Assembly: GCA_958349325.1 (NCBI GenBank)
Contig: CATWCP010000002.1
Location: 51,371 to 115,370 of the forward strand
Origin: an uncultured Collinsella sp.
Lineage (GTDB): Bacteria; Actinomycetota; Coriobacteriia; Coriobacteriales; Coriobacteriaceae
DNA length: 64,000 nucleotides
Direction: 5' to 3'
Below the pieces are notes generated by a model. The model saw nothing but the letters and a program-made list of their open reading frames with translations, ran no database searches and had not been told where the DNA came from. Within the stretch, counting starts at the first letter, position 1; each line of letters starts with the position of its first letter. Of the stretch, positions 17,166 through 26,228 are shown piece by piece. The position numbers and the translations under genes were made by a program.

Positions 17166-18146
17166 ATGAGCGATTTCCTAAACCGTATGAAGTCTGCCGC
17201 CAAGGCCGACCTTAAGACGATCGTCCTGCCCGAGGGCGAGGATCCGCGCACTATCGTCGCGGCCACCAAAATCATCGAGGAGGGCCTGGCAAAGATCGTC
17301 ATCCTGGGCAACCCCGACGAGATCAACGTCCCCGGCGCTACCGTCATCGACCCGCGCAATGCCGAGAAGCACGAGGAGTATGCGCAAAAGTTTGCCGAGC
17401 TCCGCGCCAAGAAGGGCGTTACCATCGAGCAGGCTCGCGCCCAGGTGATGGACGCCACCTACTTTGGCACCATGATGGTCAAGATGGGCGATGCCGACGG
17501 CCTGGTCTCCGGCGCCTGCCACTCCACCGCCGACACCCTGCGCCCCGCGCTGCAGATCCTCAAAACCGCCCCGGGCACCAAGCTGGTCTCGGCCTTCTTC
17601 GTGATGTGCACCGACACCCCGCAGTTCGGCACCGACGGCACGCTGATCTTCGCCGACTGCGGCCTCAACATCAACCCGTCCTCCGACGAACTCTCCGAGA
17701 TCGCCATCGCCTCGGCCCACTCCTGGTCCACCTTCATGGGCAACGTTGAGCCGCACGTGGCCATGCTCTCCTACTCCACCATGGGCTCCGCTGGCGGCGA
17801 GGTCGCCAAGAAGGTCCAGGAGGCTGTGAAGTTCTGCAAGGAGAAGGCTCCCGAGCTCGCCATCGATGGTGACCTGCAGCTCGACGCCGCCATTGTCCCC
17901 ACCGTCGCCCAGCTCAAGGCTCCCGGCTCCTCTGTCGCCGGTAAGGCCAACGTGCTCGTGTTCCCCGACCTCGAGGCAGGCAACATCGGCTACAAGCTGG
18001 TCCAGCGCTTCGCTGGCGCTGACGCCTACGGCCCCATCCTGCAGGGCATCGCCAAGCCGGTTAACGACCTTTCGCGCGGCTGCTCTGCCGACGACATCGT
18101 GGGTGTCGTGGCCATCACTGCCGTCCAGGCTCAGATGGCTGAGTAG
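17166..18146 (+). CDS. pta: Phosphate acetyltransferase
   Basis: This cytosolic enzyme converts acetyl-CoA and phosphate into acetyl phosphate, feeding acetate kinase for ATP. At 326 residues it is the short, single-domain form. Family features include VLPEGEDPRTI, SGACHSTADTLRPALQI and the C-terminal NDLSRGCSADDIVG. TAAGGAG precedes the ATG. A small hairpin CCCGCTAGCAGCGGG (17096-17110) lies in the leader. The gene faces two acetate kinase genes across a bidirectional terminator. Confidence 0.95.
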   Translation: MSDFLNRMKSAAKADLKTIVLPEGEDPRTIVAATKIIEEGLAKIVILGNPDEINVPGATVIDPRNAEKHEEYAQKFAELRAKKGVTIEQARAQVMDATYFGTMMVKMGDADGLVSGACHSTADTLRPALQILKTAPGTKLVSAFFVMCTDTPQFGTDGTLIFADCGLNINPSSDELSEIAIASAHSWSTFMGNVEPHVAMLSYSTMGSAGGEVAKKVQEAVKFCKEKAPELAIDGDLQLDAAIVPTVAQLKAPGSSVAGKANVLVFPDLEAGNIGYKLVQRFAGADAYGPILQGIAKPVNDLSRGCSADDIVGVVAITAVQAQMAE

Positions 18147-18186
18147 CGTACATATCCCCTCGGGACAGGAATTTCCGCCCGCTAGC

Positions 18187-18222
18187 AAAAGGCCTCCGGA
18201 GCTGTTGCTCTGGAGGCCTTTC
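18187..18222. terminator. Bidirectional terminator pta / ackA
   Basis: A stem of about 15 bp (AAAGGCCTCCGGAGC with GCTCTGGAGGCCTTT, two G-T mismatches) has T-runs on both strands. It lies between the convergent pta and first acetate kinase genes. Confidence 0.85.
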
Positions 18223-18243
18223 GTTTACTTGCAAATGCGCGCG

Positions 18244-19422
18244 TTAGTTGTTCTTGGTCAGACGCTCGACGTCGTGGGCGATCATGTATTCCTCGTCGGT
18301 GGGGATGACCATGACCGTGACGGCGGAACCGGCGGCGCTGATGACCTGCGGGCCGTTGCCCACGGCCTCGCGGTTCTTGTTGTTGTCGATGCGCACGCCC
18401 AGCCACTCAAAGCAGTCGCAGAAGGCCTTGCGGATCGACCAGTCGTTCTCGCCGATACCGGCGGTAAAGGTGATGGTGTCCACGCCCGCCATGGAAGCGA
18501 TCATTGAGCCGGCCTGCTGCATGGCCTTGTAGGCAAACATATCGAAGGCGAGCAGGCAGCGCTCGTCGCCCTCGGAGGCGCGCGTGCGGATGTCGCGGGC
18601 GTCGTTGGAGATACCCGAAATGGCAAGCAGACCAGACTGCTTGTTCATCATGTCGTCGACTTCCTGGTAACTGTAACCGCCCTCGCGCTGAAGATAACAC
18701 ACGGTGGCCGGGTCGATGGAACCGCAACGGGTACCCATCATCAGGCCGTCAAGCGGCGTGAGGCCCATCGTGGTGTCGCGGCACACGCCGTCCTCAATGG
18801 CGGCAAGCGAGGCACCGTTGCCCAGATGGCACGAAAGCAGGCGGTGGCAGCGCGAGCCCAGGATCTCCTTGGCCATCATCCACTCGTAGCGGTGGCTCGT
18901 ACCGTGTGCGCCGTACTTGCGCACGTGGTACTTGTCGCACACGTCCTTGGGCAGCGCGTAGGTGTAGGCGACCTCGGGCATGGTCATGTGGAACGAGGTG
19001 TCAAAGACGGCCACGTTGGGCAGCTCCGGATACTTCTCGCGGCAATATTCGATTGCCGCGGCCTCGCCGTAATTGTGCAGCGGAGCGAGCGGGGCCACCT
19101 CAAGGATCTTAGCCATAACCTCGTCGTCGACGACCGCGGAATCATCGAAGTGCCAGCCGCCCTGAACGATACGATGGCCAATGCCATCAATCGTAAAGTC
19201 GGTCTTCTCGAGCTCCTCGAGCACGCGAGCGATAGCAGAGCGATGATCGGGGAAAGGGACCTCCTCGGTCTGCTTGGCGCCACCGTTCTCGGAGTGGCCA
19301 AAGATGCCCATGTCCGAACCGATGCGTTCGCAGTTGCCCTTGGCGAAAACCTCGCGGGTATCGGTATCCAAAAGCTGATATTTAAGGCTTGAGCTGCCGG
19401 CGTTGACAACAAGTACGTTCAT
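18244..19422 (-). CDS. ackA: Acetate kinase, canonical paralogue
   Basis: This enzyme makes ATP and acetate from acetyl phosphate and ADP. The 392-residue sequence keeps the ASKHA-fold landmarks: N7 in VNAGSSSLKY, Arg84 in GHRIVQGG, His177 in GTSHRY, His199 and Asn202 in HLGNGAS, and TAGIGE near the C-terminus. Activity is therefore expected to be normal. A second paralogue of equal length lies upstream on the same strand (19587-20765) with its own terminator. AAAGGAG precedes the ATG. Confidence 0.95.
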   Translation of the reverse strand: MNVLVVNAGSSSLKYQLLDTDTREVFAKGNCERIGSDMGIFGHSENGGAKQTEEVPFPDHRSAIARVLEELEKTDFTIDGIGHRIVQGGWHFDDSAVVDDEVMAKILEVAPLAPLHNYGEAAAIEYCREKYPELPNVAVFDTSFHMTMPEVAYTYALPKDVCDKYHVRKYGAHGTSHRYEWMMAKEILGSRCHRLLSCHLGNGASLAAIEDGVCRDTTMGLTPLDGLMMGTRCGSIDPATVCYLQREGGYSYQEVDDMMNKQSGLLAISGISNDARDIRTRASEGDERCLLAFDMFAYKAMQQAGSMIASMAGVDTITFTAGIGENDWSIRKAFCDCFEWLGVRIDNNKNREAVGNGPQVISAAGSAVTVMVIPTDEEYMIAHDVERLTKNN

Positions 19423-19535
19423 GAGACTCCTTTGCAGTGCAATACGGTCGACGCAGACCCCTTAAGGCGGCCGCATTTTAATAAGAAGTTATCACAACTT
19501 GATAAATAGCTATCAGGCATATCGCCCAACGAGCA

Positions 19536-19577
19536 CAAAAGAGGGGCCGAACGGCGCTCGGTTGTCCAGCCCCTCCC
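19536..19577 (-). terminator. Terminator after second acetate kinase gene
   Basis: GAGGGGC (19541-19547) pairs with GCCCCTC (19569-19575) around an inner CCGA/TCGG stem. On the minus strand it ends in CTCTTTTG. It separates the two acetate kinase genes. Confidence 0.7.
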
Positions 19578-19586
19578 CTCTTGCAA

Positions 19587-20765
19587 TTACTTGCCGTTGA
19601 CGATGCGCTCGACGTCGGAAGCGATCATGAACTCCTCGTCCGTGGGAATGACGAAGATCTTGACCTTGGAATCCTTGGCAGACAGGCACCAAGCGCCGTC
19701 ACCACGCAGGGCGTTGCGGGCATGATCCATCTTGACGCCCATAAAGGCCAGACGATCGGCCACGCCAGCGCGAACGGCCGGAGCGTGCTCGCCGATGCCG
19801 GCAGTAAAGACCAGGGTGTCCATGCCGCACATGGAGGTGGCCATCTCGGCGGCCTTGGCGGCAATCTTGTAGACGAACATGTCGAAGGCGAGCTGAGCCT
19901 CGGGGTCGCCAGCGGCGGCGAGCTCCTCGACGTTGCGGCAGTCATTGGTCTTGCCGCCGGTCACAGCCAAAAGGCCAGACTTCTTGTTCATCATCTCGTC
20001 GACCTCGTCGAAGGTGTAGCCGCCTTCGCGCTGCAAGTAGCACACGGTAGCGGGGTCGATGGAACCGCAGCGGGTGCCCATCATGACACCGTCGAGCGGG
20101 GTGAGGCCCATGGTGGTGTCCATGCACTTGCCGTCCTCGATGGCGCACAGGGAAGCGCCGGAGCCGATATGGCACACGACGACCTTGCGGGCCTCGCCGT
20201 TGGTCATCTCGGCGACCTTCTTGGAGATGTAACGGTAGCTGGTGCCGTGGGCGCCGTACTTACGGATGTGCAGCTTGTCGCAAACATCCTTGGGCAGGGC
20301 GTAAGTCTTGGCGACCTCGGGCATGTTGAAGTGGAAAGCGGTGTCGTAGACCGTGACGTTGGGCAGGTCGGGATACTGCTCCAGGCAATACTCGATAACG
20401 TTGGCCTCGGGGTTGTTGTGCAGCGGCGCCAGCGGGGCGACCTCGCGGATCTTGGCGAGAACGTCCTCGTCGACGAGGGAGGAGTCGCCAAAGTACCAAC
20501 CGCCCTGAACGATGCGATGGCCGATGCCCTCGATCTTGACGCCGTTGGCCTCGAGGTCCTTCAGGACGACCTCGATGGCGACCTTGTGGTCGGGGAACTC
20601 GATGTTCTCGGTCACCTTCTTGGAACCGTTGGCAGCGTGGGTGAAGGTACCGCCGGTAAAGCAGACGCGCTCGCAGGAGCCCTTTGCGGACACCTTGTGG
20701 GACTTGGTATCGATGACCTGATACTTAAGGGTCGAAGATCCCGCGTTGACGACCAGAACGTTCAT
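19587..20765 (-). CDS. ackA: Acetate kinase paralogue with altered active site
   Basis: The 392-residue protein aligns without gaps to its neighbour at 18244, at roughly 55-60% identity by eye, and keeps VNAGSSTLKY, GHRIVQGG and TAGIGE. Two positions that are nearly invariant in acetate kinases differ. The His of GTSHRY is Tyr177 (GTSYRY), and the Asn of HLGNG is Ser202 (HIGSG). These correspond to His180 and Asn211 of the Methanosarcina enzyme, which act in catalysis and phosphate binding. It may have another substrate, reduced activity or a regulatory role. Confidence 0.85.
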   Translation of the reverse strand: MNVLVVNAGSSTLKYQVIDTKSHKVSAKGSCERVCFTGGTFTHAANGSKKVTENIEFPDHKVAIEVVLKDLEANGVKIEGIGHRIVQGGWYFGDSSLVDEDVLAKIREVAPLAPLHNNPEANVIEYCLEQYPDLPNVTVYDTAFHFNMPEVAKTYALPKDVCDKLHIRKYGAHGTSYRYISKKVAEMTNGEARKVVVCHIGSGASLCAIEDGKCMDTTMGLTPLDGVMMGTRCGSIDPATVCYLQREGGYTFDEVDEMMNKKSGLLAVTGGKTNDCRNVEELAAAGDPEAQLAFDMFVYKIAAKAAEMATSMCGMDTLVFTAGIGEHAPAVRAGVADRLAFMGVKMDHARNALRGDGAWCLSAKDSKVKIFVIPTDEEFMIASDVERIVNGK

Positions 20766-20820
20766 GTGTCTCCCTACTAACAGGCGGTGTGGCGCCGCCA
20801 GGTTACATACGCTTTAATAA

Positions 20821-20850
20821 TAAACCCAAACGCCCTCGCGCTCGGGTTTA
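20821..20850. terminator. Terminator after HIT gene
   Basis: TAAACCC (20821-20827) pairs with GGGTTTA (20844-20850) around a GC-rich inner part. T-rich bases follow on both strands. It ends the minus-strand operon containing the HIT gene and insulates the promoter of the acetate kinase gene. Confidence 0.6.
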
Positions 20851-20912
20851 TTGCGTTGATATATAAGTTATCGGTGCTTGAGCTTCCGTTTCATTGCAAG
20901 GAAGAAGCGCCC

Positions 20913-21248
20913 TCAGATGAGGTTCTCGCCCAGGTTCTTGCCGCCGAGGACGTGCATGTGGAAGTGCATGACGGTCTGGCCGGCGTTGACGCCCTTGTTG
21001 GAGATGACGCGGAAACCGTCCTCCAAGCCCTTGACCTTGGCGACCTCCTGGATGGCGTGGGCCATGGCGCCCATGGTCTCGGCGGGCACGTTATCGGCGA
21101 TGTCACTGTAGTGCTTCTTGGGGATCACGAGCGTGTGGACCGGCGCCTGGGGGTTGAGGTCGTCGAAGGCGATGACCTGGTCGTCCTCATAGACAACGGT
21201 CGAGGGGATCTCGTGGTTGGCAATTTTGCAGAAGATGCAATCACACAT
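20913..21248 (-). CDS. HIT family nucleotide hydrolase
   Basis: This 111-residue cytosolic protein of the histidine-triad Hint branch typically hydrolyses AMP linked to amines or lysine. The triad HFHMH is at residues 95-99, followed by VLGG, and CIFCKI is at residues 4-9. GAAAGGAACC precedes the ATG. It lies 49 bases downstream of xseB on the same strand and is likely the last gene of that operon. Confidence 0.9.
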   Translation of the reverse strand: MCDCIFCKIANHEIPSTVVYEDDQVIAFDDLNPQAPVHTLVIPKKHYSDIADNVPAETMGAMAHAIQEVAKVKGLEDGFRVISNKGVNAGQTVMHFHMHVLGGKNLGENLI

Positions 21249-21297
21249 GGTTGGTTCCTTTCTCGCAGACCAAGGTAATTATATTTGGTCGGGGTGG

Positions 21298-21564
21298 TTA
21301 GAACGAAAGGTTGTCGTCGGTGTTGGCGGCTTCGCCGTCGGCGAGCACGTCGTTGCCGTCGACGTCCTTCAGGAGCACCGAGACCTTCTGCTCGGCATCG
21401 GACAAGCGGGTACGCAGGCTCTTGAGGAGCTCGACGCCGCGGGTATAGCTCTCAAGCGACTCCTCGAGCTCCATATCGCCCGATTCCAAGCTGCGGATGA
21501 TGAGCTCCAGCTCCTGCGAGGCCTGCTTGTACGTAAGCTGCTCGACCGGGGTCTTCTCTGCCAT
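21298..21564 (-). CDS. xseB: Exodeoxyribonuclease VII small subunit
   Basis: This 88-residue acidic, helical protein is the small subunit that assembles in several copies around XseA to form the ssDNA exonuclease VII. The family pattern is clear: LTYKQASQELELIIRSLESG, then LEESLESYTRGVELL. It lies 42 bases downstream of xseA, so the two are co-transcribed. GGAAAGGAAAC precedes the ATG. Confidence 0.92.
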   Translation of the reverse strand: MAEKTPVEQLTYKQASQELELIIRSLESGDMELEESLESYTRGVELLKSLRTRLSDAEQKVSVLLKDVDGNDVLADGEAANTDDNLSF

Positions 21565-21606
21565 ATCTGTTTCCTTTCCTAAAGGTTTATCGCTATGAAA
21601 CGCGGC

Positions 21607-23058
21607 CTACTCGACCGTATTGACCGTTGCTGCCACGTTGCCGTCTGCCATGCGCACGCGAATGGCGTCGCCAGGCTTAAAGGTCTTGGCGCTCGTAGCC
21701 ACACCATCATCGCTGTACGCGATGGAATAGCCTCGGGCAAGCACCTTGAGCGGCGACAGGGCATCGAGCGACGCGGCAGCTCGGCCCAGGTCGGACGCGG
21801 GTTTGCTGAGCATCGTGCGCCCCTGATGCTCCAGACGGGAACTCGCAAGCGTGAGCGCATGGCGCTTGCCATCGAGTCCCGAGGTGCTTGTAGCCAGACG
21901 CTCGGGCAGGCGTTCAAAGCTGGATCGGAACGCCCCGACCGAGCGCGTTATGGCACCGGACAAACGATCGGCCGTCAAGGCAAGCTCTGACTCACGACGC
22001 TCGACCATAAATGTCGGATCGTTGAGACACGGGCGGCATGCGGCCGCATCGAGCGCGTCGCCCAAGCGAGCCGTATAGGTATCCCAGGAACGACGGCCAC
22101 GCTGATCGAGCATCTCCAGGTCGACCTGGGCCGACCCAATCATCGATGCCATCGCGGCACCCAGACGCTGATGGCGCGCCTCGAGCACATCGGCCAACTC
22201 CGTCATGGCCGGCGCCACCGATTCGGCCGCCGCCGTGGGCGTGGAGGCGCGGCGGTCGCTCACCATGTCGCAAATCGAGGTATCGGGCTCATGGCCAATG
22301 CCGGTCACCACGGGCACAGGGCAAGCCGCCACCGCGCGGGCAAGCTCCTCGTCGTTAAAGGTCATGAGGTCCTCGAAGGAACCGCCACCACGCACGAGCA
22401 AAATACAGTCGGGCGCCGGCGTAATGGCAGCGGCGCGGCGCAAGCCTTCAATAAGCTCTGCCGGCGCACCCTCGCCCTGGACCTTTGCGCCCACGCAGAC
22501 GAGCTCGACGAGCGGGTTGCGTCGGCGCAGCGTACGCTTGACGTCGTCGATTACCGCACCGGAAAGCGAGGTGACAACCGCCACGCGTGAGCAGAACACC
22601 GGGATGCGGCGTTTGCGCGCTTCGTCCATCAGGCCCTCGCGGCGTAGCTTTTCGGCCAGTTGCGCCACTTGTTGACGCAGCAGACCCTCCCCCGCCAGCG
22701 AAAACGAGCGAGCGACAAAGCTCATACGACCCGTGGGCTTATAGAGGTTGAAGCTGCCCTTAAAGCTCACCTGCATGCCGTCACGCAGATCGAAGGTACG
22801 CTTGAGATAGGCGCCCTTCCAGATGATGCAGTCGACGGCGGCCGAGTCGTCTTTAATCTGGAAGTAGCAGTGGCCGCTTCGGGCGTTGGGACCACGGAAA
22901 CCCGTGACCTCGCCCAGGACACTCAGCTGCGGAATGGCATCGAGCGCACCAGCGGCGATCTCCACCGCCTGGCTCACGCTGAGCTCCTTGCGCTCCTGCT
23001 CATCCGAACCGTCAAACTCGGCGGAAACGGCATTGCCGGTTAGATTCCAGCCTGCCAC
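21607..23058 (-). CDS. xseA: Exodeoxyribonuclease VII large subunit
   Basis: This is the catalytic subunit of ExoVII, which degrades ssDNA to oligonucleotides. An N-terminal OB-fold (about residues 20-120, with GEVTGFRGPNARSGHCYFQIKDD) is followed by the catalytic domain (VVTSLSGAVIDDV, LLVRGGGSFEDLMTFND, GIGHEPDTSICDMVSDRRASTPTAAAE). Coiled-coil and C-terminal GYSI segments follow. I placed the start at GTG 23058 (483 residues) because AAAGGAGG lies just upstream; an ATG at 23085 would bury that site in the coding region. Confidence 0.92.
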   Translation of the reverse strand: MAGWNLTGNAVSAEFDGSDEQERKELSVSQAVEIAAGALDAIPQLSVLGEVTGFRGPNARSGHCYFQIKDDSAAVDCIIWKGAYLKRTFDLRDGMQVSFKGSFNLYKPTGRMSFVARSFSLAGEGLLRQQVAQLAEKLRREGLMDEARKRRIPVFCSRVAVVTSLSGAVIDDVKRTLRRRNPLVELVCVGAKVQGEGAPAELIEGLRRAAAITPAPDCILLVRGGGSFEDLMTFNDEELARAVAACPVPVVTGIGHEPDTSICDMVSDRRASTPTAAAESVAPAMTELADVLEARHQRLGAAMASMIGSAQVDLEMLDQRGRRSWDTYTARLGDALDAAACRPCLNDPTFMVERRESELALTADRLSGAITRSVGAFRSSFERLPERLATSTSGLDGKRHALTLASSRLEHQGRTMLSKPASDLGRAAASLDALSPLKVLARGYSIAYSDDGVATSAKTFKPGDAIRVRMADGNVAATVNTVE

Positions 23059-23128
23059 GCAGCCTCCTTTCGTCATCGTGCACAAGGGCTTCGGCCCTGC
23101 GCAAATTCAAGTCCAACACATAGTACAG

Positions 23129-23158
23129 CGCCGCGGGGACACAAATCTCCGCGGCGCC
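23129..23158. terminator. GC-rich hairpin after YugP-type gene
   Basis: GCGCCGCGG (23129-23137 region) pairs with CCGCGGCGC, forming a strong stem between the protease gene stop (23174) and xseA. The U-tract is poor, so it is a weak terminator candidate. Confidence 0.4.
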
Positions 23159-23173
23159 TGTCAAGCCAATTTG

Positions 23174-23878
23174 TTATCGGTTGGAGTTTCTGTTGTAGCG
23201 AGCCATCAGGTAGAGCAGCTGAATGATCGAAGTGAGCGCTGCAGCAACATAGGTAAGTGCGGCTGCCGTCAGCACCTTCTTGGCGCCGTTGACCTGCTTG
23301 GAACTCATACCCGACTGCTCGATGTACGCCACAGCACGTCGGCTGGCGTCAATCTCAACAGGCAACGTAACGAGTTGGAACAGCACGCTAAACGAGAAGA
23401 AAATCAACGCGAGGGTCGTAAGCCCCGCGATGTTCATAAACAGGCCCATGAGTAGCACGATGGTCCAGGTGTTCTGGGTAAAGCTAACGACCGGGACCAG
23501 GGCGGTGCGCACCTTCATCATGGCGTAGCCGCTTTGACGCTGGGCGGCATGGCCCGCCTCATGGCAGGCCACGGCAACGCTTGCGACCGATCCGCCCGAA
23601 CGGTTGGCATCAGAGAGGTACAGGTTGTTGTCCTGCGGGTTGTAATGGTCGGTGAGCTCGCCAGCGACACCCTTGATACCCACGGCGTTACAATCGTTGG
23701 CATCGAGCATGCGGCGAGCGACCGTGGCACCCGTATCGCCGTCCGAGCGAACCTTGGACCAGGTTTTGTACGTCGAGTTGATATAGTTCTGTGCGGCAAG
23801 GCCAAGCACCGTGCAGACAAGAACAACCAGCAGGTACAGCGGGTCGATGCCAAAGCCGTATCCATAGTAATAAGGCAT
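23174..23878 (-). CDS. YugP-type zinc metallopeptidase
   Basis: This 234-residue membrane protein belongs to the neutral zinc metallopeptidase family that includes B. subtilis YugP. A transmembrane helix covers about residues 13-31. The zinc motif HEAGH is at residues 106-110 (CHEAGHAAQ). Two or three further helices follow, at about 125-170 and 200-225. The family is expected to work at the membrane, but its substrates are not established. It is a single gene between rnd and xseA on the same strand. Confidence 0.88.
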   Translation of the reverse strand: MPYYYGYGFGIDPLYLLVVLVCTVLGLAAQNYINSTYKTWSKVRSDGDTGATVARRMLDANDCNAVGIKGVAGELTDHYNPQDNNLYLSDANRSGGSVASVAVACHEAGHAAQRQSGYAMMKVRTALVPVVSFTQNTWTIVLLMGLFMNIAGLTTLALIFFSFSVLFQLVTLPVEIDASRRAVAYIEQSGMSSKQVNGAKKVLTAAALTYVAAALTSIIQLLYLMARYNRNSNR

Positions 23879-23942
23879 GCGAATTCCTCCGAGTCGAGTT
23901 ACACGTTGGAGGCATTTTACCCATTCAAGCGGCTAGGCTTCC

Positions 23943-25076
23943 CTACAGCAATTCGATTTTTCCGTCCTTCACCGTCAACCCCATATTGCCGGAAAGCAGA
24001 TCGTCCAGGCGCGAGCCCACAAGCTCAAAGCGCCAGCCTTCGCGCAAGGGGCTCTGCTCGGGATGCTCAATATAGTCGGCCAGGTCATCGCGCGAGGCAA
24101 TGACCGAAGTCGCCACGCCCGAGCGCTCGGCAACCAGGCGGATGAGCGCGTACATCAGGTCCGTCACGCTCTCCAACTCCGGCGAAATCTGACGGTGCCT
24201 GCGCACCATGAGCGGCAGGCGATCGTGCGGGCAGCTCGCGCCGCGCTTGATGGCCATGAGCGCACCGTCCACGTCGCGTTCCCCCAACTGATCGGTACCG
24301 CGAATGCTACGGAACTCCTCAACGCGCACGGGATTGCGCTTAACGAGCGCAAGCAGCGTGTCGTCGGACATGACCCACTTGCGCGGGATGTTACGGCGTT
24401 CGGCGCGGTCCTCACGCCAGGCGGCGAGCTCGCGCGCGATGCCCAACTGGTGACGGCTGCACAAATTGATGCGTTTGACCTTGCGGAACGCCTCGTGGCG
24501 ATCGGCGCGATAGTGCGACTCGTCAGCCAGCGGGTGCAGCTCGTCGAGCACCCAGTCCACACGGCCCAGCTCGCGCAGGCGGCTCATCATCTCGGTATAG
24601 GCGACGATCAGGTACTTGACGTCATCGATCGCATACTCAATCTGCTTATCGGTCAGCGGGCGGCGCGACCAGTCGGTCAGCGACTCGGTCTTGGGCAGCG
24701 ATACGCCGCAGAACGTCTGAACAAGCGCGCCATACGAAATCTGCTGGCGCTCGCCCAAAAAGGCGGCGGCGACCTGCGTATCGAAAATCGGTCGTGGCAG
24801 CACGCCCACGGTATGGAGCATGACCTCCATATCCTGCGAGCACGCGTGGAAGACCTTGGTCACGCTCTCGTCGGCCATAAGCTCGGCCAGCGGCGAGAGG
24901 TCGTCGATCACCAGAGGGTCGACCGCTACGCTCTCGGCAGGGGTGGCAATCTGAACCAAGCACAGGCGCGGGTGGAATGTGCGCTCGCGCAAAAACTCGG
25001 TATCGACGGCGATCGCGTCGAACTCGCGGGCGCGCTGGCAAAAGTCGACCAGAGCCTGATGTGTGGAAATGTACAT
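23943..25076 (-). CDS. rnd: Ribonuclease D
   Basis: This is a 3'-5' exoribonuclease of the DEDD superfamily acting on tRNA and other stable RNAs. AVDTEFLRERTF (residues about 20-31) supplies the first Asp and Glu. VTKVFHACSQDMEVM supplies the next Asp, and YAIDDVKYLI the Tyr/Asp of the DEDDy type. An HRDC domain follows from about residue 210. The 377-residue length is typical. The gene is alone on the minus strand, divergent from the lipid kinase gene. Confidence 0.93.
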   Translation of the reverse strand: MYISTHQALVDFCQRAREFDAIAVDTEFLRERTFHPRLCLVQIATPAESVAVDPLVIDDLSPLAELMADESVTKVFHACSQDMEVMLHTVGVLPRPIFDTQVAAAFLGERQQISYGALVQTFCGVSLPKTESLTDWSRRPLTDKQIEYAIDDVKYLIVAYTEMMSRLRELGRVDWVLDELHPLADESHYRADRHEAFRKVKRINLCSRHQLGIARELAAWREDRAERRNIPRKWVMSDDTLLALVKRNPVRVEEFRSIRGTDQLGERDVDGALMAIKRGASCPHDRLPLMVRRHRQISPELESVTDLMYALIRLVAERSGVATSVIASRDDLADYIEHPEQSPLREGWRFELVGSRLDDLLSGNMGLTVKDGKIELL

Positions 25077-25174
25077 ATCAACCCATCAAATAAGGTTAGG
25101 CCCGAAAAACACGGGTAGGATATCGGCATTGCTCTACAACTATACTCGGTTAGTCACAGAACGGGAACGTAAGT

Positions 25175-26092
25175 ATGCGCTGCCTTATCATCCACAACCC
25201 GGCATCGGGTCCCAGCTCCGATGAAATCTACGCATTCACGCACGCCCTTGCACAGGGCGGCGACGAGGTCGTGATGCGCTTCATCGGCGATGGCATGGAG
25301 CCCAAGGACGCGTTAGCGGACGTTCGCGAGTTCGATCGCGTGGTCGTTTCGGGCGGAGACGGCACCGTCTCCAACGTGCTCGACCAGATGCGCGGGTGCG
25401 GCGTCCCCACGCTCGTCTTCCCCTCCGGCACGGCCTGCCTGTTCTTTAACAACATCGGTAATGCCCCCGAGGCAGCGGCGCTTGCCAAGGCTTGCCGCGC
25501 CGGCCGCACGGTCAAAGTAGACATGGGCGAGCTCTTTTGGCTCGATGAGAACGGCAACGAGAAGCGCCACGGCTTCATCATCATCGCCGGCTCGGGCTTC
25601 GACGCCGAGATCATGATGAAGGCCGCTCCCACTAAAAACGACATTGGCGAGATCGCCTACTTCCTCTCCGCGCTCGCCACGCCCAACCCCACGGTGGCGC
25701 ACTTTGCCATTGAGCACGACGGCATTGTCGAGGAGCTCGACGGCATCTGCTGCATGGCAGGCAATACCTCGGTCATCCAAAACGACATCAACCTGTTCCC
25801 CAACTGTCGTATGAACGACGGCATGGTCGACATCGTCGTTATTGAGCCCGTACGCACGGTGCAGCTGCTCCCCACGGTAATCACCGCCGCGCTCGATCCC
25901 GCCGGCAAAGTGCTCGGCCGTCCGCAGTTTAAGATCATCCAGACCAAGGAAGCCAAGATTACTTGCACGCCATCGCTAGGCATGCAGTTCGATGGCGAGA
26001 TCATCTCCAGCAACTCCGGCGTCTTTGGCGCCCGCGCGCTTCCGCAATGTCTCGACCTCATCGTCGACGAATTCTCACCGCTCGGAAAATAG
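25175..26092 (+). CDS. Diacylglycerol-kinase-family lipid kinase
   Basis: This 305-residue soluble protein carries the DAGK catalytic domain (YegS/BmrU/DgkB family), phosphorylating a lipid such as diacylglycerol with ATP. It has the nucleotide motif VVSGGDGTVSNVL (about residues 56-68), FPSGTACLFFNNI in place of the usual PxGTxNDFA, and a C-terminal DGE motif (FDGEI). The changed second motif may indicate another lipid substrate. A 30-residue membrane peptide gene follows 9 bases after the stop. Confidence 0.85.
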   Translation: MRCLIIHNPASGPSSDEIYAFTHALAQGGDEVVMRFIGDGMEPKDALADVREFDRVVVSGGDGTVSNVLDQMRGCGVPTLVFPSGTACLFFNNIGNAPEAAALAKACRAGRTVKVDMGELFWLDENGNEKRHGFIIIAGSGFDAEIMMKAAPTKNDIGEIAYFLSALATPNPTVAHFAIEHDGIVEELDGICCMAGNTSVIQNDINLFPNCRMNDGMVDIVVIEPVRTVQLLPTVITAALDPAGKVLGRPQFKIIQTKEAKITCTPSLGMQFDGEIISSNSGVFGARALPQCLDLIVDEFSPLGK

Positions 26093-26101
26093 GAGGACCC
26101 C

Positions 26102-26194
26102 ATGAACGACAATCCCCTGATTGGCTTTATCGTCATCGTCTTGGCTATGCTCGTCGGCTATGCCATCAATGTGATTCACCGCCGAAAGAAGTAA
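26102..26194 (+). CDS. 30-residue single-pass membrane peptide
   Basis: An ATG with AGGAGG 6-7 bases upstream opens a 30-codon frame immediately after the lipid kinase gene. The peptide starts with MNDNPL, then a hydrophobic helix of about 19 residues (IGFIVIVLAMLVGYAINVI), and ends in HRRKK. This is the pattern of a small membrane protein with its C-terminus in the cytoplasm. An intrinsic terminator at 26229 closes the transcript, so it is co-transcribed with the kinase. No function is known; the kinase-membrane interface is one idea. Confidence 0.65.
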   Translation: MNDNPLIGFIVIVLAMLVGYAINVIHRRKK

Positions 26195-26228
26195 ATCCAC
26201 ATTGGTATGATATTCATCCAGTTATCGA

